From assembly GCA_031553395.1 (NCBI GenBank), contig JAVBLR010000006.1, forward strand, positions 310,001 through 374,000: a DNA stretch of 64,000 bases, read 5' to 3'. This DNA comes from WRGA01 sp031553395 (lineage in GTDB: Bacteria > Bacteroidota > Bacteroidia > Bacteroidales > WRGA01). A program made the position numbers and the translations under genes. Below, piece after piece: positions 38,001 to 46,370 of the stretch (the first letter of the stretch is position 1; every line of letters starts with the position of its first letter). Under the pieces are notes generated by a model that was not told where the DNA came from, ran no database searches, and was given only the letters and a program-made list of their open reading frames with translations.

Positions 38001-38341
38001 GGAATGAAGGTGATGTAACTACAATTCCAAGAGCCTTGTATAACAGAGGATATAACTCTTTGGGTTCAGATCGTTTTGTGGAAGATGCTTCTTTCATTCG
38101 TTTAAAAACGCTTACATTGAAGTATGGTATGCCTCAATCTGTACTGAAAAAGCTTCAAATAACAAAATTCGATGTATTTTGTACCGGATACGATTTGTTT
38201 ACTTGGACTAAATACACAGGACAAGATCCGGAGGTGAATATTGGAAAAGATTATAAAACAGATATTTATATGGTAGCAAAAGATGGTTCTAACACTCCGA
38301 AAGCCATGAGATTTGCATTTGGGGTAGCTTTAGGATTTTAA
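35072..38341 (+). CDS. SusC/RagA-type TonB-dependent transporter 1
   Basis: The 1089-residue outer-membrane protein has a signal peptide to about residue 21 and a carboxypeptidase-regulatory-like beta domain (ITGIVKDKKTGEPLIGASV, about 24 to 110). Next is the plug domain with the SusC hallmark RIRGTSSLNASNEPLIVVDG (about 176 to 195) and IESIEVLKDASATAIWGSKG (about 228 to 247), then a long beta-barrel ending in GVALGF. With the SusD encoded 12 bases downstream it would form the outer-membrane import complex for pectic oligosaccharides. The operon context gives the substrate class; no specific glycan can be read from the sequence. Confidence 0.96.
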   Translation: MRIFRLIIICICFASFSAANAQVITGIVKDKKTGEPLIGASVYVQNQSNRSLTGTITGIDGDYRLNVPEEKNLTLVYSLIGYKSHQVKYTGQVSLNVTLEEDAFLLEGVEVVAKAVDKNAVGISQREMVSATQKISMDNIIETAPVTSIEDALQGRLSNVDILGGAEPGSSSSIRIRGTSSLNASNEPLIVVDGVPYQTTISDDFSFSTADAEDFGALVNISPTDIESIEVLKDASATAIWGSKGANGVLLINTKKGKAGKTAFTLNLKYQYGKERNTIPMLNASQYVALMQDAMWNSINDMGSLSSGSRDLLSLLYNTPEIGYNPNWAYFNEYNQETDWLGEITQPSNSYEANFSMMGGGDKATYRLSLGYLNETGTTIGTAFDRISALMNVTYRFSTKLDIQTEFSFANSDRDANWANPRGQAFTKMPNMSPYRIDDNGNRKSDYFTPRTNFQGEIKVDDLKDEKLSGSFNPVAVVNEAINQTSATESRFNFKLHYNFFSGFDYYGIIGLNIKKTRSRRFLPQSVTGLDHTERYYNEGSDKVSDNAVLSTENKLIYSKYFNEIHKIVGALSMQTYQSANSNYVSDVDGLASSKQSDPSDGGRILRMESGSSESRNLGIFGSAQYSFKERYFINGAYRYEANSTMGADNRWASFPTVGLAWIATEESFLKSQEKWLNFLKIRYSWGQNGNAPSSSYGYIGSFKAINPGYIDMPAVEPSQMQLNNLKWETVTQNNIGFDAEFLKSRMRITADLYSKKTTDMLQKDVTMPSTSGYSKINFYNSGEMSNEGWEFRIDYDLFKTKDWLISANFNISQNKNKVTQMPDNVNTYRYDFDNGNYAYYVREGEPLGSFYGFKYKGVYQNEDDTYAKDMSGNLIKDIDGNYVKMKNKDQWVYPGDAKYQDINGDGIIDENDIVYLGNSMPLLTGGGGLNIKYKAWALNVFFHGREGQSVINKTRIDTENMRGTSNQSIAVLSRWRNEGDVTTIPRALYNRGYNSLGSDRFVEDASFIRLKTLTLKYGMPQSVLKKLQITKFDVFCTGYDLFTWTKYTGQDPEVNIGKDYKTDIYMVAKDGSNTPKAMRFAFGVALGF

Positions 38342-38353
38342 TAAGAATAAACT

Positions 38354-39886
38354 ATGAAGAGAATAAAATTATATTTAATTATCGCATTGTCGTCCTTAGG
38401 CTTTATTTCTTGTGAGGATTGGTTGAGTTTGCATCCGGACAATGCGCAAACATCAGATCAATACTGGCAATCGAAACAGGATGTAGAATCTGTTGTTGCT
38501 GCAGGTTATGTAAAATTGCGTGAATGTGTGAAAGACCAATCATTGTTTGTTTGGGGTGAAATGCGTGGCGAATGTATCACTATTATAAATTCATCGTTAA
38601 ATGATGAAATTAAAGCAGCGCAAAAAATACGCAATGTAGATATTGAGCCAAATAATAAGTATGCATCTTGGTCGAATATGTACAAGGTGATTGGGATGGC
38701 AAATTCCGTATTGAAATATGCTCCCTCGGTTAGAAATTTAGACCCCTCTTTTTCATTAGGAGAAATGAATGGCTATTTTTCTGAAGCTTATTTCTTGCGT
38801 TCATTAGCTTATTTTTATTTGGTAAGAACATTTAAGGAAGTTCCATTGATTTTGGAGCCTTATGTAGAAGATACACAGGATTTCAGTAAGGCAAAATCAA
38901 GCGAGGATGAAGTATTGGCTCAAATTATTACCGATTTGAAAAAAGCGTTGGAATCGGCCAAAACTTTTTATCCCGAAACGAATGATGCATATCCCTTGAA
39001 TACCAAAGGCCGGGCTACTAAGTGGTCTATAAATGCTTTGCTGGCAGATGTTTATTTGTGGCGGGGACAGGTAACCGGAGATATCGATGATTACCAAAGT
39101 TGTATTAATGCATGTAATCAGGTAATGGGAGAGGGTTCTCCGATAAGATTGCTTTCGGGAGATGAGTGGTTTTCTAATTATTTTCCGGGAAACTCGAATG
39201 AAAGCATTTTTGAAGTACAATTCAGTTACGATAAAAAACAAACCAACAGTTTTAGAGATTGGTTTGGAATTGATTATACCAAAGTAACTTACATCGTTTC
39301 GGCAGAAACAGAAGCTGAGTTATTTTATGAATCTACACTTTTAGGAGATAAAAGGGGAGAATATGGTAGTTATGTGGGTAATTATTTATGGAAATATTTA
39401 GGATTCAATTATTATAATATTGAGCCTGCAGCAAGAGGAGGTGCCCAAAACGATCAGAATTTTATTATCTATCGCTTGGCAGATGTTTATTTAATGAAAG
39501 CAGAGGCTTATATTATGAAAAACGACTATGAAAATGCCATGAAACTTATTACAGATATAAGAAGTAGGGCAGGTATACTTATGGCTCCTTCAATGCCTCA
39601 AAACGAATTGGAAATGTTGGATTTACTATTAAACGAAAGGTCGCGTGAGCTTTTAGGTGAAGGTAAACGCTGGTTTGATTTGTTGAGGGTTGCACGCCGG
39701 CACGATTATCGGTACAAAGAGTATATGATAGAACATGTGTTGACAGCAATTAGTCCCGGAACGGCTTCTATAGCCAGAGCGAAGTTGGCGGATCCGTATG
39801 CACTTTATTTACCGATTCACAAAGATGAATTAACGGCAAATAGTTCATTGCTGCAAAATCCTTATTACGATAGTTTGGGAAAATGA
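38354..39886 (+). CDS. SusD/RagB-type glycan-binding lipoprotein 1
   Basis: The 510-residue protein has a lipoprotein signal (lipobox GFISCEDW, Cys near residue 20), an N-terminal SusD-like region starting LHPDNAQTSDQYWQSKQDVE, TPR-like helices (SEAYFLRSLAYFYLVRTF), and a C-terminal RagB/SusD domain with YRLADVYLMKAEAYI and LLNERSRELLGEGKRWFDLLR, all classical. It should cap the SusC transporter encoded immediately upstream and bind the oligosaccharide at the cell surface. Confidence 0.96.
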   Translation: MKRIKLYLIIALSSLGFISCEDWLSLHPDNAQTSDQYWQSKQDVESVVAAGYVKLRECVKDQSLFVWGEMRGECITIINSSLNDEIKAAQKIRNVDIEPNNKYASWSNMYKVIGMANSVLKYAPSVRNLDPSFSLGEMNGYFSEAYFLRSLAYFYLVRTFKEVPLILEPYVEDTQDFSKAKSSEDEVLAQIITDLKKALESAKTFYPETNDAYPLNTKGRATKWSINALLADVYLWRGQVTGDIDDYQSCINACNQVMGEGSPIRLLSGDEWFSNYFPGNSNESIFEVQFSYDKKQTNSFRDWFGIDYTKVTYIVSAETEAELFYESTLLGDKRGEYGSYVGNYLWKYLGFNYYNIEPAARGGAQNDQNFIIYRLADVYLMKAEAYIMKNDYENAMKLITDIRSRAGILMAPSMPQNELEMLDLLLNERSRELLGEGKRWFDLLRVARRHDYRYKEYMIEHVLTAISPGTASIARAKLADPYALYLPIHKDELTANSSLLQNPYYDSLGK

Positions 39887-39909
39887 TAACATAAAAAAAT
39901 AGATTTTAT

Positions 39910-41493
39910 ATGAAAAAAATATCAATAATATTATCCTTATTTTCGTTGCTCCTATTAGTTTCCTGCGATGATCCGTATGAAGGAAATATAACGCCGGCAA
40001 CCGAAGGAAGCCCCATTGCTACACGATTAGAATCAGAACCGGGAAAATTTTCCCAATGGGTGGACTTGTTGAAACATGCTGACATGTTTAATACAATGAA
40101 TTTAAAAGCATCTTATACCGCTTTTGTTCCTACGAATGAGGGTATTGATAAATACTTGCAGGCACACGGATATGCTTCGGTTAATGATGTTCCTGTAAGT
40201 GAAGCGGAGTTGTTGATTAAATATCACACAATTAAAGGACACGAATATCCCCAAACGAAGTTTGTCAACGGATTACTGCCTGATACTACAGCTACTGGCG
40301 ATTATCTTTCTATCGAAATCAGAGCCGGAGGATTGAATGCCATGTATGTTAATGGAGTCTCTCATATCAATACATTGGATATTCCGGTAACCAATGGAGT
40401 TCTTCATGCAATTGACGATGTATTGATTCCCGTTACAGGTACTATTTGGGAAAAAATAAACTCGGGTAAATATACTATCATGGCCCAAGCTATTCAAGAA
40501 ACAGGGCTTGATAGCTATTTGCATAAATTGAATTCTTCAAAAATTAAACGAACTTTGTTTGCTGTTTCTGATGAAACATATCGGCGGAATAATATTGAGG
40601 ATTTCAATAAATTGCTTGAGGTATTGGGTGTTCCAAGTGGTGCTGACCTAACAAGGTCTCGTGAATTGAATTATTATCTTTATTATCATATACTTACTCA
40701 ACAAACAGATTATAATTCATTAGCTTCATTTTCGGAAGGTGTTACAAGTAAAAATATAGCTCCTTTTTTATCTACTGAATTAATTAATATTTCAGTAGTT
40801 GATAACAACCTGTTTATTAATTACGATAAACAAACAAAAACAGGAATATCCATAACAGAAGCAAACATCAATGCCAAAAATGGAATAATACATGTTGTTG
40901 ACAATTTTATGCCTATAGTAACTCCTGTACAAACAACTGTACAATGGGATTTAGCTGATTATTCCGTACTTTCATCTATTTCATTTTACAGAAAGCCTGA
41001 TAATAGTGGAAAGACAACTCAATATACATCTTTGGTTGGAAACTGGCCTTGTTATACATGGGAAAGTGTACCTCTTGAAAAATCGAATGCTGTGCAATAT
41101 TATGTTTATTATGGAGATAAACAAGCCGGTTATGGAGATGCTTCCGGGCGTTACGATTTCTTGCATCAGGATGGACTTAGTCTCAGTTTAGGGCTTTATG
41201 GCTGGATTGAAATGCAGACTCCTGTTATTGTAAAAGGAACGTATATAGTAAAGATTAATTGTTATAGTATAGGTAAAACAACAAAAGATGGTAAATTCCT
41301 TACAATAGTGGATGGTAATGGACTTGGTGGTGAAGTTGCTGTAAACGGTTCTGAAACTACTAAATCACAAATTTATAAGCATACTATCGGAACAATTACT
41401 TTTGATGAAACGAAATCACATACAGTACGGTTAATTCAAACTGATGCTCAGACAATTTCTTTGGATTACATAGAATTTGTACCGGTTTATTAA
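39910..41493 (+). CDS. FAS1 domain lipoprotein with C-terminal ligand-binding-like domain
   Basis: The 527-residue protein has a lipoprotein signal (lipobox LLVSCDDP, Cys near residue 19). The first FAS1 domain covers about residues 45 to 175 (ASYTAFVPTNEGIDKYLQ; NGVLHAIDDVLIPV) and the second about 180 to 335 (RTLFAVSDETYRRNN; NGIIHVVDNFMPIV). The C-terminal beta-rich domain of about 170 residues (from WDLADYSVLSSISF) resembles carbohydrate-binding-type jelly rolls and ends LIQTDAQTISLDYIEFVPVY. That closing pattern is common in CBM6-like domains. The gene follows SusD by 23 bases. A surface glycan-binding or adhesion role is inferred from position and domains. Confidence 0.8.
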   Translation: MKKISIILSLFSLLLLVSCDDPYEGNITPATEGSPIATRLESEPGKFSQWVDLLKHADMFNTMNLKASYTAFVPTNEGIDKYLQAHGYASVNDVPVSEAELLIKYHTIKGHEYPQTKFVNGLLPDTTATGDYLSIEIRAGGLNAMYVNGVSHINTLDIPVTNGVLHAIDDVLIPVTGTIWEKINSGKYTIMAQAIQETGLDSYLHKLNSSKIKRTLFAVSDETYRRNNIEDFNKLLEVLGVPSGADLTRSRELNYYLYYHILTQQTDYNSLASFSEGVTSKNIAPFLSTELINISVVDNNLFINYDKQTKTGISITEANINAKNGIIHVVDNFMPIVTPVQTTVQWDLADYSVLSSISFYRKPDNSGKTTQYTSLVGNWPCYTWESVPLEKSNAVQYYVYYGDKQAGYGDASGRYDFLHQDGLSLSLGLYGWIEMQTPVIVKGTYIVKINCYSIGKTTKDGKFLTIVDGNGLGGEVAVNGSETTKSQIYKHTIGTITFDETKSHTVRLIQTDAQTISLDYIEFVPVY

Positions 41494-41530
41494 TTCTTTA
41501 TTCATTATTAATATTATAACATCAAATAGT

Positions 41531-43147
41531 ATGAAAAAGATATTTTTATTATTAATAGTTAGTGCTGGCATCTTTTGGACTTCATGTTCAGATGATTGGA
41601 ATAATTATTATGAAGGAAATTCTCAAGAAGAAGCTACATCTCCATTGACATTGAAAGAATTCTTTGAAAGTGAAGAAGGACAAGAATATTCGGATTTTTA
41701 TGGAATGCTGAAAGCTACCGGATGGGATGAAGAGTTGGGAAGGAACCAATTTTTGACAATCTGGGCAGTAAAAAATGAAAATTTTGATGCTCTTTATAAA
41801 AATACTTCCGATACAACTATGGTTGGTTATCACTTAACTTATCTTCCTTATGGTAAGGCTGAATTGAAAAACGGATTGAGAATACCCGCTTTGAACAAGG
41901 TTTATTTGAATATATCCGACAGAGATAATGATTTCTATGTAAACAGTTCTAAAATTATGAATTCATCCCGGTTTAAGAACGGGGTTGTAAATGAAGTTTC
42001 AGGTTTATTGTTGCCGCTAATCAGTATGTACGATCATATTAAAAAATTAGGCAATGATTATTCCATCATTCGAGACTCTATCATGTTTTATAGCAAGAAG
42101 GTATTTGATAAACCAAATAGCCGTCCTATCGGAGTTGATGGAAGTGGAAATACTGTATATGACTCGGTGTTTTATGTAACGAACCCGTTATTTGATAAAG
42201 CTGATTTTAATAGTGGGTTCAAACAGTTTACGATGTTTTTACCTAGCAATGAGGCTATTGAGTCTTGCTACGAAACATTGCATATGCAATATCAAATGAT
42301 GGGAAAACAATTTCTTCATGCAGATACCTTATTAATGATTAATTGGATTAAGGAAGCAATTTTCCATGATGGATTGCTTACTACTTATCCGGGTAATGAA
42401 GTACAAGATTTAAAATCTCCTTTCGGAAAAATATGGAGAACAAGTGTACAAGAGGTAGATGAAGATCATCCGGAATGGGTAAGTAATGGTATTATTTATA
42501 ATGTTACAAAAATTAAAATACCGAATAATATCATTATAACTCGAATCAAATCTTTAGTTCATTATTTTGAATTTTTGACCGCAGAAGAACAAGCTGAATA
42601 TTATACATTTAATAATGCAAAGGCTTTTTCGATATATAAAGGTGATGGTACGCCTACCGGGGCTACACTTAACGGCGAGCCTGTATCTTATTACTGGTGT
42701 TTGAAAGCTGATGGTGATGCAACTAATAATGATGAATTTTCGGTTGAATTTTTCCCGATAGATTATCAAAATCACAAAGCAACTGTTATGAAGGTTCCCC
42801 CAGGAGAATACTATTTCTATATGGGATTCCGTAGTAAAGGACATCCATATGTTGACATTTATTTTAATAGTGGAGATCAGCCTATTTTACCAGATGCAAC
42901 TCCTGTGGGGATAGAACTTCCTATTGTTAACTCTTCTCCTTGGAATTATGACCGTGTTACGGAAGTTGATCCGAAAATAAGTAAATGGAACGGATTAGGA
43001 GGACTTATCGGAACAGTAATGGTAGAAGGTACTGAAATGAATACTTTCAAAATTAAAGTCAAATTTAATCATCCGGATGTTGCCGGTGGAGCGAAAGTCT
43101 TGTATATCTATCATTGGGCATTGAAACCGACAGAAAATAATTATTGA
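41531..43147 (+). CDS. FAS1-like lipoprotein, SusE/F-position
   Basis: From the ATG at 41531 (MKKIFLLLIV) the protein has about 538 residues and a lipobox FWTSCSDD. The frame can be extended to 41477, but that would overlap the previous gene and bury the signal peptide. The N-terminal half shows degenerate FAS1 modules (FLTIWAVKNENFDAL; FTMFLPSNEAIESCYETL; NGIIYNVTKIKIP). The C-terminal 180 residues are beta-rich with GEYYFYMGFRSKGHPYVDIY and end in YIYHWALKPTENNY. It appears to be a divergent paralogue of the preceding FAS1 lipoprotein with its own C-terminal domain. Probably a surface lipoprotein serving the second SusC/D pair that follows. Confidence 0.75.
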   Translation: MKKIFLLLIVSAGIFWTSCSDDWNNYYEGNSQEEATSPLTLKEFFESEEGQEYSDFYGMLKATGWDEELGRNQFLTIWAVKNENFDALYKNTSDTTMVGYHLTYLPYGKAELKNGLRIPALNKVYLNISDRDNDFYVNSSKIMNSSRFKNGVVNEVSGLLLPLISMYDHIKKLGNDYSIIRDSIMFYSKKVFDKPNSRPIGVDGSGNTVYDSVFYVTNPLFDKADFNSGFKQFTMFLPSNEAIESCYETLHMQYQMMGKQFLHADTLLMINWIKEAIFHDGLLTTYPGNEVQDLKSPFGKIWRTSVQEVDEDHPEWVSNGIIYNVTKIKIPNNIIITRIKSLVHYFEFLTAEEQAEYYTFNNAKAFSIYKGDGTPTGATLNGEPVSYYWCLKADGDATNNDEFSVEFFPIDYQNHKATVMKVPPGEYYFYMGFRSKGHPYVDIYFNSGDQPILPDATPVGIELPIVNSSPWNYDRVTEVDPKISKWNGLGGLIGTVMVEGTEMNTFKIKVKFNHPDVAGGAKVLYIYHWALKPTENNY

Positions 43148-43167
43148 TAAAAGCAAACGATTTACGC

Positions 43168-46100
43168 ATGAAAAGATATAGTATAATATTAAGCACAATT
43201 GCCTGTTTTTTGCTTTTTTGCATACAAGCAGCTGATTCTCAAAATAAATACACCTTGAAGGGGAAAGTTGTTTCCCTTGATTCCAAGGGAATAAAAGACG
43301 CTATTATTTCATTACCTGGAACATCCAAATTAGTTCACACCGATAATAGCGGGACGTTTACAATAGAATTGGATGAGTCTTCAAAAGAAATAGAGTGTTG
43401 GGCATCCGGATACTATCTCTCCAAGCAGTCTGTGCTTGGAAGAGATTATATCGAATTCAGTATGATTCCTGAAAATAAAATCAATTATACTGAAAATTTA
43501 TTGAGGCCTTTCCGATCGGAGAATATCGATACAAAGTCTACTGCAATAAACAGTGTAGGTAAAACCGGATTTGCAGAAGGTAGTACATCTGTAGAACAAG
43601 CGATTTATAACGCATTACCAGGACTTCGGAATTTAGATAAAAGCGGTATGCCGGGAGAAGGAGCATATACCAATGCTCGTGGAATTAACTCTTTTATCGG
43701 AAATTCATCTCCATTAATTGTTATAAACAATATTCCGTATATTCCTGATATGAATATATCTCATGTAGTGAATGGATATTCACAAGGAGTATTGAATGCG
43801 CTGAATCCGAACGATATTCAAAATGTAACTTACTTGAGAGGTGCAGATGCTGCTGCATACGGATCGCTCGGTTCTGCCGGTGTTATTCTTATAGAAACGG
43901 AAAATGCCGTAGACCTTGAAACACGCGTAGAATTTATCGGACAATATGGTCTTGCGACTAATGTTTCGACATATCCGATGATGAATACAGATGAATACAA
44001 GAGTTACATTGGAAATATAGCTTTGACAAAATATACCGATCAAGGAGATGTTTTGAAATTGTTTCCTTTCTTGAAAGATGATCCGAATTATTATTACAAA
44101 TTTTTGTATAATCATAACACCGATTGGCAGGATTTAATTTACAATACAGCATTTGTAACTGATAATGTATTGAAAATTAAAGGGGGTGATGCGGTTGCAA
44201 AATATGATCTTTCGTTGGGATATTTAAATCAAAATGGAGTTCTTAAAAATACCGATTTTAATCGTTATCACATGCGATTGAATGCGAATATTAATGTAAC
44301 TCAACGAATGGACTTATTTACATCCATGTCGATGGCATATATGAACAATAAATCACAAGAACAAGGAATGTCTAAAGAAACAAATCCGCTTTTAGCAGCT
44401 TTTGCAAAATCGCCTTTGTTCGGGGCTTATGAGGAAGATGAATTTAATAGACAATTACCTATTTATGCTAAAATTAAAGATGAAAACGGGAATGTGAAGG
44501 AAAACAACGCGGTAAGTAATCCATTGGCAATTGTAAATACGACCGAAATTGAAGCTCAAACGTATGATGTTGCATTTAGCGGAGGGTTGAATTTTCGCTT
44601 GACTCCTAATTGGAAGTTTGCTGGATTGATTGGGTTCTATTACAATTATGATCGCTCGGAAGCTTTTTTCCCCGGAAAAGATGATAAGGCAATTATGCCA
44701 CTTTCGGCAGGATTAGCTGAGAATACCAAACGTATGGGTATCAAAGAAATATTAAATGTGTACTATAATTTGAATGCATCATGGAAAAAGAAATTAGAAG
44801 GAGTGCATGATGTAAGTGCGTCATTGGGATGGCAAGGTATGACAACCAAAAGGGAGTATGATTCAGGATCGGGACGAAATACAGCATCCGATTATTATCG
44901 AAACTTAAAAGATGTTACATATCCGGATCCTTTCTATGGATATCTCGAGAAATGGAATTGGATGAATATTTACGGCTATGCTTCATATTCGTATAATAAT
45001 TTGGCTTCTGCAGGAATAACAATGGCTTATGATGCTGCATCATCATCGGGGGCGGATGCTGATCGCTTTTATTTCTATCCGGCTTTTAATGCTGCAGTGT
45101 ACCTCAAAAATTTGCCTGGTGTACGGGATGCAAATTGGTTGAATAGATTGACTTTAAGAGGTGAATATTCGGTAACAGGAAATAGTACCTATTCTTCTAC
45201 ATTGAGTAGTTATTCTTATGAAACCAAAACATTCCGAGGTCAATCAGGACTTGTACGTTCGGGAATTTCCAATAGTGGAGTTACTCCTGAAAAAACAACT
45301 TCCGGAAGTTTAGGCTTGGATATTTCGGTACTTAATAATGCAATTGATTTGACTATAGATGTTTACAGTAATATGTCGAATAATCTTATTTTGGAAAAAT
45401 TAATAGAATCATATAATGGAGCTGAGTCTGTTTATGATAATACAGCAAAAATACAAAATCGAGGAATCGAAGTCGGCTTACAAGCTTATGTATTCAAGAA
45501 CAAAGATATCTATGCTTTGTTAGGCGGTACTATTGCAGCAAATAAAAATAAAATCAAAAGTATGGGAGGTCAAGGGGACCGGATAATTGAATTTCCTGAT
45601 GGTTCTAAATTGATTAATAGAGAAGGTGAATCGGCTTACAGTTTTTATGGTTACAAGACAGATGGAATTTTTGCTTCGCAAGCAGAAGCTGATGAAGCAG
45701 GATTGACCAATTATGCCGGAGTTCCATTTGCAGCCGGAGATGTTCGTTTTGTGAATGTGGATGATTCGAATAATTATATCAGTCCTTCAGACCAAGTGAT
45801 ATTGGGAAATGCGTCTCCTGATTTCTTCGGACGCTTTTATGCTTCATTCGGATATAAGAATTTTGCTTTGACTGCTAATTTTGCATATAGTTATGGAAAT
45901 GAGGCTTACAATGCTGTAAGGCGGGAATTTGAATCGATGGATAATTTCGAAAATCAACTTGTAACTGCAACTCGGCGATGGAGATACGATGGACACGTAA
46001 CCGATATGCCGAGAGCTGTATATGGTGATCCGATGGATAATAATCGCTTTTCCGACAGATATATAGAGGATGCTTCTTTTATTAAATTGAAAGAATTAAC

Positions 46101-46308
46101 GTTGAGTTACAATTTTGGAAAAGATTTCATTCCATTTTTAAGAGGAGGTACTTTTTATGTAAGTGGTGAAAACTTATTTACAATAACTAAATATTTAGGA
46201 TTGGATCCGGAGTTCTCTTATTCTTACAGTTCTATGTTGCAAGGATTTGATTATGGAAAGGTTCCTCATCCGTTAAATGTAAAATTCGGTGTTAGATTAC
46301 AATTTTAA
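43168..46308 (+). CDS. SusC/RagA-type TonB-dependent transporter 2 (divergent)
   Basis: From the ATG at 43168 (MKRYSIILS) the protein has about 1046 residues with a signal peptide to about residue 24. It has a carboxypeptidase-regulatory-like domain (YTLKGKVVSLDSKGIKDAII), a plug with ARGINSFIGNSSPLIVINNI and VTYLRGADAAAYGSLGSAGV, and a barrel ending in KFGVRLQF. The plug signature deviates from the SusC consensus (usual RIRG...VVDG and VLKDASA), so this is a divergent subfamily. The frame also extends to a TTG at 43144 inside the previous gene's end, which is not a credible start. It is followed 62 bases later by its SusD. Confidence 0.92.
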   Translation: MKRYSIILSTIACFLLFCIQAADSQNKYTLKGKVVSLDSKGIKDAIISLPGTSKLVHTDNSGTFTIELDESSKEIECWASGYYLSKQSVLGRDYIEFSMIPENKINYTENLLRPFRSENIDTKSTAINSVGKTGFAEGSTSVEQAIYNALPGLRNLDKSGMPGEGAYTNARGINSFIGNSSPLIVINNIPYIPDMNISHVVNGYSQGVLNALNPNDIQNVTYLRGADAAAYGSLGSAGVILIETENAVDLETRVEFIGQYGLATNVSTYPMMNTDEYKSYIGNIALTKYTDQGDVLKLFPFLKDDPNYYYKFLYNHNTDWQDLIYNTAFVTDNVLKIKGGDAVAKYDLSLGYLNQNGVLKNTDFNRYHMRLNANINVTQRMDLFTSMSMAYMNNKSQEQGMSKETNPLLAAFAKSPLFGAYEEDEFNRQLPIYAKIKDENGNVKENNAVSNPLAIVNTTEIEAQTYDVAFSGGLNFRLTPNWKFAGLIGFYYNYDRSEAFFPGKDDKAIMPLSAGLAENTKRMGIKEILNVYYNLNASWKKKLEGVHDVSASLGWQGMTTKREYDSGSGRNTASDYYRNLKDVTYPDPFYGYLEKWNWMNIYGYASYSYNNLASAGITMAYDAASSSGADADRFYFYPAFNAAVYLKNLPGVRDANWLNRLTLRGEYSVTGNSTYSSTLSSYSYETKTFRGQSGLVRSGISNSGVTPEKTTSGSLGLDISVLNNAIDLTIDVYSNMSNNLILEKLIESYNGAESVYDNTAKIQNRGIEVGLQAYVFKNKDIYALLGGTIAANKNKIKSMGGQGDRIIEFPDGSKLINREGESAYSFYGYKTDGIFASQAEADEAGLTNYAGVPFAAGDVRFVNVDDSNNYISPSDQVILGNASPDFFGRFYASFGYKNFALTANFAYSYGNEAYNAVRREFESMDNFENQLVTATRRWRYDGHVTDMPRAVYGDPMDNNRFSDRYIEDASFIKLKELTLSYNFGKDFIPFLRGGTFYVSGENLFTITKYLGLDPEFSYSYSSMLQGFDYGKVPHPLNVKFGVRLQF

Positions 46309-46370
46309 TTAAAGAAAATAGAATGAATTTAAAGGTTAAGTTTATTAACTGTAAATTAATTAATTGAAAT

